Part shown: positions 27,847-35,078 of the stretch, one piece after another | Layout of the letters: each line of letters opens with the position of its first letter | Position numbering within the stretch: position 1 is the stretch's first letter | From: an uncultured Phycisphaerales bacterium | GTDB taxonomy: Bacteria > Planctomycetota > Phycisphaerae > Phycisphaerales > UBA1924 | NCBI GenBank assembly: GCA_937995595.1 | Contig: CALKJW010000042.1 | Span: 1 to 49,862 of the forward strand | Direction: 5' to 3' | Length of the DNA stretch: 49,862 nt | Position numbers and translations under genes: made by a program | The notes under the pieces: generated by a model | The model's database searches: none | The model's input: the letters and a program-made list of their open reading frames with translations, nothing else | What the model was told of the DNA's origin: nothing

Positions 27847-29436
27847 CTATCGGCCTTGCGATGCCGCGGCGGTCGGTCGGGGTTCGGCCGCGCTCGCGGC
27901 GGCCTCAACCGGGCGGAAGCGGCCCGCCTCCGCCGCGCGGGCGCCCAGCCACGAGCCCGCGCCCGTCACCGCAACGACCACGACCGCGGTCGCGGCGATC
28001 GCGCCGGCCATCCGTCGCGCGCCGTGCCGCGCCACGCGCGGCGCGACGCCCTCGGCCTCGGGCTCGGCCAGCAGCGCCGCGCCCGCCAGGCGCAGGTAGT
28101 AGTACGCCGCGATCGCCGAGTTCACGCCCAGGATCAGCACCAGCGGCACCTCGCCCGCGCCGATGCCCGCGGCGAACAGCGGCAACTTGCCGAAAAAGCC
28201 CAGGAGCGGCGGCAGGCCCAGCAGGCCGACCGCGCTGATGACCATCGTCCAGCCCAGCAGCGGGTCACGCTTGCACAGGCCGCGAAGATCGGCGACGTCC
28301 TCGGCCTCTTCGGTCCCGCCGTCGGCGGCGCGCCGCTCCAGGCACGCGACGACCGCGAACGCGGCGATCGTCATCACGCCGTACGTCGCGAGGTAGAACA
28401 GCACCGCGCTCAGCCCGTTGCGCGACAGCGACGCCCCGCCCCCGCCCGGCCCGGCGATCACCCCCACCAGCATGTACCCCGAGTGCGCGATCGACGAGTA
28501 CGCCAGGATCCGCTTGACCGAGTTCTGCCACAGCGCCAGCACGTTGCCGACGGTCATCGTCAGCGCGGCCAGCGCCCACAGCACGATCCGCAGCATCTCG
28601 GGCAGGCTCTCGCCGCCGGCGCCGAACCGCCAGCCCACCAGGCCCAGCAGGCTCATGATCGAGAAGAACCCCGCCGCCTTGGGCACAAAGGCCAGGAACG
28701 CCGCGACCGGCGACGACGCGCCCTGGTACACGTCCGGCGTGTAGTAGTGCATCGGCACCGCGGCGATCTTGAACGCGATGCCCAGCACCGCCAGGAGCAG
28801 GCCGAGCATCGCCACGTCGCCCACGGGGCCGGCGCCCAGCACGCGCTGCATCTCCGCGAACGAGGTCGTGCCCGTCGCTCCAAAGAGCAGCGCAAAGCCG
28901 TACAGGAAGATCGCCGCGCCCAGCGCGCCGAGGAAGAAGTACTTCACGCCCGCTTCCATCGACCGGTTGCGCGCCGTGGACAGGCTCACCATGATGTACG
29001 TCGGCAGCGACGTGAGTTCGAGCGCCAGGAACAGGAAGATCAGGTCGTCCGCCCCGGCGCAGAGCATCAGCCCGGTGAGCGAGAAGAGCGCAAAGGCCCA
29101 GAACTCGCCGGTCGTCGAGCGGATCGGGTCGTACGTCCCGCCGCGCACCACGCTCGCCTCGTAGTCGCGATCGACCCCGCCCTCCATGAGCATGAGCAGC
29201 AGCAGGCCGACGCCCGCGACGAGCACCTTGGCGTACATCGCCATGTACGGCAGGGGCCCGGGCGTCGGCGGCGTGGTGTACCACGCGAGGAACCCCGCCG
29301 TCGCCAGCGCGACCATCGACAGCAGCCCGCACTGGCGACGCGTCGAGCGGTCGGGCGAAAGCCCCATGACCATCACCACGCACGCGCCGACGAACAGCGC
29401 GATCTCGGGCCAGAGTTGGGCGACTTTCTCTACCAT
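27847..29436 (-). CDS. nuoN: NADH-quinone oxidoreductase subunit N
   Basis: Predicted 529-residue antiporter-like subunit of complex I; last gene of the nuoJKLMN run. Family motifs include LELTSLPTYIMVSL with the conserved Glu, YFFLGALGAAIFLYGFAL with the TM7 region, KIAAVPMHYYTPDVYQGAS and VKRILAYSSIAHSGYMLVG. About 14 hydrophobic helices are seen. It contributes to proton translocation in the membrane arm. The C-terminal 40 residues are Ala/Pro/Arg-rich and not conserved in the family. Separated from nuoM by 49 bases. Confidence 0.95.
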   Translation of the reverse strand: MVEKVAQLWPEIALFVGACVVMVMGLSPDRSTRRQCGLLSMVALATAGFLAWYTTPPTPGPLPYMAMYAKVLVAGVGLLLLMLMEGGVDRDYEASVVRGGTYDPIRSTTGEFWAFALFSLTGLMLCAGADDLIFLFLALELTSLPTYIMVSLSTARNRSMEAGVKYFFLGALGAAIFLYGFALLFGATGTTSFAEMQRVLGAGPVGDVAMLGLLLAVLGIAFKIAAVPMHYYTPDVYQGASSPVAAFLAFVPKAAGFFSIMSLLGLVGWRFGAGGESLPEMLRIVLWALAALTMTVGNVLALWQNSVKRILAYSSIAHSGYMLVGVIAGPGGGGASLSRNGLSAVLFYLATYGVMTIAAFAVVACLERRAADGGTEEAEDVADLRGLCKRDPLLGWTMVISAVGLLGLPPLLGFFGKLPLFAAGIGAGEVPLVLILGVNSAIAAYYYLRLAGAALLAEPEAEGVAPRVARHGARRMAGAIAATAVVVVAVTGAGSWLGARAAEAGRFRPVEAAASAAEPRPTAAASQGR

Positions 29437-29485
29437 GTTGACCGATCGAGTTTCTCAGGCCAAGGTGGGTGAGGGGGGATCGAGT

Positions 29486-31159
29486 TCAGTTCGGATTCGC
29501 CGCCGCGGCGGGGGCCGCGGGCGCGGCCGCAACGCCCTCGGGCGAGCGGTTCAGGGAAGGGTTGTTGCGTCGGACGTCGTCGAGCATCTGCGCCATCTGC
29601 TGCGTCGGCGCTTCGAGCACGTGCAGCAGCGGGCGAGGGTACAGGCCCAGCAGCAGGCACAGCGCGGCCAGCGGCAGCAGCACGCCGATCTCGCGCCGGC
29701 TCAGGTCCGTCGGCAGCGGGGCGTGGCCGCCGTGCCCGTGCCCGTGCCCATGACCGCCGTGCCCGTGCGGCTCCTTCAGCGGGCCCCACACCACCGCGCC
29801 GACCATGAGCAGGATGTACATCGCCGTCACGATCATGCCCGTGCCGGCGAAGAAGCCGAACAACGGGCCCAGTTCGCCCGGCGTCGCGCCCGGCAGCAGG
29901 CCCGAGCCCGCGCCCTGCCAGCGGAAACCGTCGGCCTGGAACGCCGCGAACAGGCACATGAACTCGCTCACAAAGCCGTTCAGCCCCGGCAGTCCGACGC
30001 TGGCCATGGCGAAGAAGACCATGAACGTCGACCACACGGGCATCCGGCCCGCCAGCCCGCCCAGTTCCTTCAGCGAGCGCGTGTGGTAGCGCTCGTAGAT
30101 CATGCCGATCAGCAGGAACAGCGCGCCGGTCGAGAGACCGTGGTTGATCATGTACAGCACCGAGCCGGTGAGCCCGATGCTGTTGAGCGCGAACAGCCCC
30201 AGCACGCAGAAGCCCAGGTGGCTGACCGAGGAATACGCCACCAGTTTCTTCACGTCCTTCTGCACCCAGCAGATCAGCCCCGCGTACACGATGCCGATGA
30301 CCGCCAGCACGCCGACCACCGGCGCGTAGTGGATCGCCGCGGCCGGGCACATGACCAGCGCGAAGCGGTACAGCCCGTACGTGCCGAGTTTGAGCAACAC
30401 GCCCGCGAGGATCACCGACCCCGCGGTGGGGGCCTCGGTGTGCGCCAGCGGCAGCCACGTGTGCACCGGGAACAGCGGCACCTTGACGGCAAAGCCGCAC
30501 ATCAGCGCCCAGAAGACCAGCCCCTGCTCGGGCAGCGGCAGCGCGGCGCACGTCTGCGCCAGCGGCCCGAACTCGAACGTCCATGAGCCCGTCATCGCGT
30601 GGTGCCGGTACGCGACGTACACCAGCCCCGCCAGCGTGACCAGCGAGCCGGTGAACGTGTAGAGGAAGAACTTGGTCGCCGCGGCCCTGCGGTTGGTCGA
30701 GCCCCACAGGCTGATGAGGATGTACAGCGGGACCAGTGTGAACTCGAAGAAGATGTAGAACACGACGACGTCCCGCGCGGCGAACACGCCCGTCATCGCC
30801 GTCTGCAGGACCAGCAGCCACGCGTAGTACGTCCGCACCCGCTCGGTCACCGCCGTGAACGACGCGAGCACGCAGACCGGCCCGAGCAGCACCGTGAGGC
30901 CGACCAGCAGCATGCTGACGGTGTCGAGCCCCAGCGACAGGCGGATGTTCAGCGGCGCGAACCAGTCGGCCGCGCCCACGAAGCCCGGCACGTCCGCCGC
31001 GCCGCGCGACCAGTCGAACGTCCACGCCATCCACACAAAGACGGCGACCGGCGCGAGCGTGCCCAGCAGGGCCAGGTCCTTGGCCCGCTGCGAGGGCGAC
31101 AGAGCGACCAGCGCGGCCGCGAGCAGCGGGACCAGCAGCAGGAGGGCAAGACCCGTCAC
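29486..31159 (-). CDS. nuoM: NADH-quinone oxidoreductase subunit M
   Basis: Predicted 557-residue subunit; GTG start overlapping the nuoL stop by four bases (GTGA). The frame is open further upstream but that part is antisense-type shadow of nuoL. Motifs: FEFTLVPLYILISLWG with the key Glu, KFFLYTFTGSLVTLAG, FAVKVPLFPVHTWLPLAHTE and VKKLVAYSSVSHLGFCVLG. A His/Gly-rich loop (about 461-486, EPHGHGGHGHGHGHGGH) is inserted before the last helix; such a loop is not in the E. coli protein and could bind metal. Proton-pumping role as usual for the family. Confidence 0.95.
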   Translation of the reverse strand: MTGLALLLLVPLLAAALVALSPSQRAKDLALLGTLAPVAVFVWMAWTFDWSRGAADVPGFVGAADWFAPLNIRLSLGLDTVSMLLVGLTVLLGPVCVLASFTAVTERVRTYYAWLLVLQTAMTGVFAARDVVVFYIFFEFTLVPLYILISLWGSTNRRAAATKFFLYTFTGSLVTLAGLVYVAYRHHAMTGSWTFEFGPLAQTCAALPLPEQGLVFWALMCGFAVKVPLFPVHTWLPLAHTEAPTAGSVILAGVLLKLGTYGLYRFALVMCPAAAIHYAPVVGVLAVIGIVYAGLICWVQKDVKKLVAYSSVSHLGFCVLGLFALNSIGLTGSVLYMINHGLSTGALFLLIGMIYERYHTRSLKELGGLAGRMPVWSTFMVFFAMASVGLPGLNGFVSEFMCLFAAFQADGFRWQGAGSGLLPGATPGELGPLFGFFAGTGMIVTAMYILLMVGAVVWGPLKEPHGHGGHGHGHGHGGHAPLPTDLSRREIGVLLPLAALCLLLGLYPRPLLHVLEAPTQQMAQMLDDVRRNNPSLNRSPEGVAAAPAAPAAAANPN

Positions 31160-33390
31160 GGCCGCACCTCCCGGATGATGAGCACCAGCGCGATCACCAG
31201 CGCGACGCCCCCGGCCATCCGCACCGCGTAGTCGTGCAGCACGCCCGTCTGCGAGGTGCGGGCCGCGCCGCCGATGCCGCGCGGCGCCCAGCCGAACACG
31301 TTCACCAGACCGTCCACCAGCACCTTGTCGATCGCGTGCAGCACGTGCGACAGCACCCACAGCGGCGTGACGATCAGCCAGTCGTAGATCTCGTCCACGT
31401 ACCACTTGGCCCGCGCGCCCCGCGCCAGCGCGCCCAGGTTGATCGAGTCGGCGCGGCTCGTCGCGGCGGTGGTGCGGCCGGCAAGGTGCAGCCACCACGC
31501 GATCAGGATGCCGACGACGCCGACAACGCTCGAAGCGACCATCGCGAACGTGTGCGCGTCCATGCCGAACGGGTGCGCGTGCCCGTGCGCGCCGGGCGAG
31601 ACGCCCGCCGTCGACGCGTGCACCATCATGCCCGCCCAGCCGTGGTGGTCCTTGTGCACGAAGAACGTGCCCACCGCCGCGATCGAGAGCACCGCCAGCG
31701 CGCCGAGCACGAAGTTGATCGCGACCCCCGGCGGGTGCGGGTGGAAGTCGTGCGCGCCGCGTGCCGGGTGCCCCGGCGCTTCGGTGCCGTGCGCGTCGTC
31801 CCCGTGCCCCTCGGCGCCGTGCGCGTGCACATCGTGCGCGTGCGCATCGTGCGCGTGCGCCTCCTCGCCGGCCTCGTAGTGCTGCGGCCCGACGAACACG
31901 CGGAAGTACACGCGGAAGGTGTAGTACGCCGTCATGCCCGCCGTCAGCAGCAGCAGCCAGCCGATCAGGAACAGGTGCGTGTTGCCGAACGCGTCGGCCA
32001 GGATCATGTCCTTGGAGTAGAAGCCCGCGGTGATGAACGGGAAGCCCGCCAGGTTGAAGCACCCGACCAGCATCGCGACGCCCACCAGCCGCCAGCCCGG
32101 CATCTTGCCCACGCCGCTGAGTTTCCGCAGGTCCAGCTGGCCCGCGAAGCCGTGCATCACCGCCCCGCACGACAGGAACAGCAGGGCCTTGAAGAACGCG
32201 TGCGTGAACACGTGCGACGCGCCGCCGACCGCCCCCAGCACGCCCAGCCCAGCGAACATGTACCCCAGTTGCGACACCGTCGAGTACGCCATGATGCGCT
32301 TGATGTCGAACTGCGCCATGCCGATCGTCGCCGCCCAGAACGCCGTGATCGCCCCGCCCCACGCCACCAGCGGCAGCGCCCACTCGCTGCACACAAACAG
32401 CGGGAGGCACCGCGCGACCAGGTACACGCCCGCCGTCACCATCGTCGCCGCGTGGATGAGCGCCGACACCGGCGTCGGGCCTTCCATCGCGTCGGGCAAC
32501 CACACGTACAGGAACACCTGCGCCGACTTGCCGAACGCGCCGATCATCAGCAGCACGGGGATCAACTGCACCAGGAACGGGATCTGGTCAAACCTCCCCT
32601 GCTGCGCCAGCGCCAAATACGCGCTCGCCGCGCCGTCCAGGCCGTACCCCGGCGCGCCCAGCAGTTTGGCGTACTCGATCGTCCCGAAGTACACGAACGT
32701 CAGCATCACGCCCAGCGACAGCCCGAGGTCGCCGACGCGGTTCATGATGAACGCCTTCTTCGCCGCGGCGACCGCCGAGGGCTTCTTGTAGAAGTACCCG
32801 ATCAGCAGGTACGAGCACAGGCCCACGCCCTCCCAGCCCAGGAACAGCAGCAGCAGGTTGTCGCCCATCACCAGGCAGGCCATCGAGAACACGAACAGGC
32901 TGAACGCCGCGAAGAAGCGGCAGTACCCGGCCCCGAGGTCGTGCGACATGTACTCGCTGGCGTACAGCGCGATCAGCGTCGCAAGGCCGGTGACGAACAG
33001 CATCCACAGGAGCGTCAGCGCGTCGACGTAGAACGAGAAGTTCGCGACAAACGTCTGCGCCGCCGCAGGGCCGTACTGGAACGTGATCCAGTCCCACGCG
33101 TGCGCGATCCGCGGCTGCGTGCCGATGTCCAGGTACGTCAGCAGCGTCAGCGCGAACGCCGAGCCCAGGCACGCGACCGTGATCCACGCCGGAAGTTTGC
33201 TCTTCACGCGGAACGCCGCGCACACGCCGCACAGCACGCAGCCCGCCAGCGCCAGCAGCGGCACAAGGACCATCAGCCCCGCCCCGTGCGGGATCTCCGA
33301 CAGCGCGTCGCCCGCGGGCGCGGGGGGCGCGCCCGAAGCGCCGGTCGCGGCGAAGATCAACGAGGCGATGCTGTCGAGGTGTTGCGTCAC
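31156..33390 (-). CDS. nuoL: NADH-quinone oxidoreductase subunit L
   Basis: Predicted 744-residue subunit with a GTG start, clearly longer than the usual 610-650. Motifs: LGWEGVGLCSYLLIGYF, AFIMNRVGDLGLSLG, VWLPDAMEGPTPVSALIHAA and IKRIMAYSTVSQLGYMFAG. The extra length lies mostly in a His/Asp/Glu/Gly-rich loop at about 500-560 (HAHDAHAHDVHAHG) and a second His-rich stretch near 590 (GAHGHAHPFGMDAH). The long lateral helix expected at the C-terminus follows (about 640-700). It is the distal proton pump of complex I. Confidence 0.96.
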   Translation of the reverse strand: MTQHLDSIASLIFAATGASGAPPAPAGDALSEIPHGAGLMVLVPLLALAGCVLCGVCAAFRVKSKLPAWITVACLGSAFALTLLTYLDIGTQPRIAHAWDWITFQYGPAAAQTFVANFSFYVDALTLLWMLFVTGLATLIALYASEYMSHDLGAGYCRFFAAFSLFVFSMACLVMGDNLLLLFLGWEGVGLCSYLLIGYFYKKPSAVAAAKKAFIMNRVGDLGLSLGVMLTFVYFGTIEYAKLLGAPGYGLDGAASAYLALAQQGRFDQIPFLVQLIPVLLMIGAFGKSAQVFLYVWLPDAMEGPTPVSALIHAATMVTAGVYLVARCLPLFVCSEWALPLVAWGGAITAFWAATIGMAQFDIKRIMAYSTVSQLGYMFAGLGVLGAVGGASHVFTHAFFKALLFLSCGAVMHGFAGQLDLRKLSGVGKMPGWRLVGVAMLVGCFNLAGFPFITAGFYSKDMILADAFGNTHLFLIGWLLLLTAGMTAYYTFRVYFRVFVGPQHYEAGEEAHAHDAHAHDVHAHGAEGHGDDAHGTEAPGHPARGAHDFHPHPPGVAINFVLGALAVLSIAAVGTFFVHKDHHGWAGMMVHASTAGVSPGAHGHAHPFGMDAHTFAMVASSVVGVVGILIAWWLHLAGRTTAATSRADSINLGALARGARAKWYVDEIYDWLIVTPLWVLSHVLHAIDKVLVDGLVNVFGWAPRGIGGAARTSQTGVLHDYAVRMAGGVALVIALVLIIREVRP

Positions 33391-33426
33391 GTGCTCGCTC
33401 TGCCCGCAGAAAACCCGGCCCCGCCC

Positions 33427-33801
33427 TTACCCGCGCATCTCCGACCACTTCGTCGCGTCCAGCGTCTCGCGCCGGCGGAACAGCAGCACCACCAGCGCCA
33501 GCGCCAGCGCCGCTTCCGCCGCGGCGATGGTCAGCACGAAGATCACGAACGCCTCGCCCGTGTGGTTGAGGTGGTAGCGGCCGAACGCGATCAGCGCGAT
33601 CCCCGCCGCCTGGAACATCAGTTCCGTGCACAGGAACATGATGATCAGGTTCCGCCTCGTGACGAACCCGATCAGCCCGATCACAAACAGCATCGCCGAC
33701 GCCGCGACGTAGTGGTACAGCGTCGCCGCCGCCATCGGCGCGGGGAAGCCCTGCTGCGCCAGCACGCACGCCGAGATCGCCGCCGCTCCGAGCACGCTCA
33801 C
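33427..33801 (-). CDS. nuoK: NADH-quinone oxidoreductase subunit K
   Basis: Predicted 124 residues from a GTG at 33801 that overlaps the nuoJ stop by four bases (GTGA), or 102 residues from an ATG at 33735, the latter matching the usual NuoK length. Neither has a strong ribosome site; the overlap tips the choice. Three helices are present with RRNLIIMFLCTELMFQAAG, which carries the conserved Glu, and AEAALALALVVLLFRRR. The 22 extra residues look like a fourth hydrophobic segment. Part of the membrane arm next to NuoJ. Confidence 0.88.
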   Translation of the reverse strand: MSVLGAAAISACVLAQQGFPAPMAAATLYHYVAASAMLFVIGLIGFVTRRNLIIMFLCTELMFQAAGIALIAFGRYHLNHTGEAFVIFVLTIAAAEAALALALVVLLFRRRETLDATKWSEMRG

Positions 33802-34820
33802 GCGACACCCCCGTGCACCGGCGATGGGGGCGAATCGGGCAGGTGCCGCGCCTGCGCGGCGAGTTTCTCCGCCTCGTCCAGTTCGACCTTTTTGCGAGCC
33901 AGCACCACCGCCCCCAGCATCGCCATGAGCAGGATCACGCCCGCGACCTCGATCGCCCCCGGCGCGCCGTTCAACAGCGCAAAGCCCACGCCCTCGGGGT
34001 TGGTCACGTAGAGATCCTTGGGCCAGTCGGGATGATCCGGGCCGACCGTCCGCACCTGACCCTGCCCGTAGGCGATCTGCACGCCGTACCCGCCGGAAGA
34101 GAGGTCGATCAGCGGCGCGCCCGGCGTGCCGTCGGCCCGGTCCGGCCCTCGGGCTATGCGCTCGTCGGCGGTCATCAACCCGGCCTGCCGCAAGGCCCGC
34201 TCGACCTTCCCGGGCAGGAGCGCAAGTTGTTGCTGCGTCAAAACTTCCGTCGGCGGCTGGAGCGTCTGCACACCCCGCGCCAGCATGGTCGTCATCGCCG
34301 CGACCAGCACGAACCCGACCACCGAGGCCAGCACCGGCTCGCGGCTGTAGCGGTCGTACTCGGCCAGAGCCTCGACCTGATCGGCGGTCGGCGACTCGGT
34401 CGCGAGCATAATGACAAACAGGTACGTGATGAGAATCGCCCCGGCGTAGACGATGATCAGCGCAAACGCCATAAACTCCGCTGAAAGCAGGACATACAGC
34501 CCGCTGCTGGCGACGATCGTGAGCACGAAATAGAGCGCGGCGTACACCGGCCGCGGGTGCGAAATCACCCGCAGGCCCGAGCCCAGCGCGATCACCGTGA
34601 ACACGTAGAACAGCGCGTTCGGGAGGGTGCCGTTCTCGGCCGACCGCAGGCCCAGGCCCAGGAACACCCCGCCCACGCCCACCGCCGCGATCAGCGCCCC
34701 CAGCAGTTGCGGGCTGACTCCCCGCCGCGGCAGGGCCAAGCACACACCGACCGCGCCGATCGCACACCCGAGGTAGAGGAGGATCGGGCTGACAAGGCCG
34801 TCCAAGGTGGCGAACTCCAA
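33798..34820 (-). CDS. nuoJ: NADH-quinone oxidoreductase subunit J
   Basis: Predicted 340 residues, far above the usual 165-200. The first 165 residues hold five helices including LSAEFMAFALIIVYAGAIL and YLFVIMLATES, the conserved NuoJ core with a possible pi-bulge helix. An insertion of about 110 soluble residues (about 185-285) separates this from a last helix (IEVAGVILLMAMLGAVVLA). The annotated start is TTG and lacks a ribosome site, so the true start is unsure. First gene of nuoJKLMN; nuoA-I are not upstream because a divergent gene lies there. Confidence 0.9.
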   Translation of the reverse strand: MEFATLDGLVSPILLYLGCAIGAVGVCLALPRRGVSPQLLGALIAAVGVGGVFLGLGLRSAENGTLPNALFYVFTVIALGSGLRVISHPRPVYAALYFVLTIVASSGLYVLLSAEFMAFALIIVYAGAILITYLFVIMLATESPTADQVEALAEYDRYSREPVLASVVGFVLVAAMTTMLARGVQTLQPPTEVLTQQQLALLPGKVERALRQAGLMTADERIARGPDRADGTPGAPLIDLSSGGYGVQIAYGQGQVRTVGPDHPDWPKDLYVTNPEGVGFALLNGAPGAIEVAGVILLMAMLGAVVLARKKVELDEAEKLAAQARHLPDSPPSPVHGGVA

Positions 34821-35078
34821 CGCGCGGCGGGAAAAACTCGGGCGAGGAACACAACGCGGAACAGCAGGGGACCGGTCCGCCCGAAGCGGCCGGCCCCACA
34901 GGGACGCAGAGGATAGTGGACCTCGCGCGGACCTTCAACACGGCCCATGTTTCCGGACGCAAGAGGTCACGGGCCGGTGGACCCGAGGTCGCTCCGGAGA
35001 TTGTCGGCCGCACTCTGGCGTTCTCGGTTTGCCGGATCGAAAGGTGGGCACCCGTCCTCCGTGTGCAACACTTCAACC

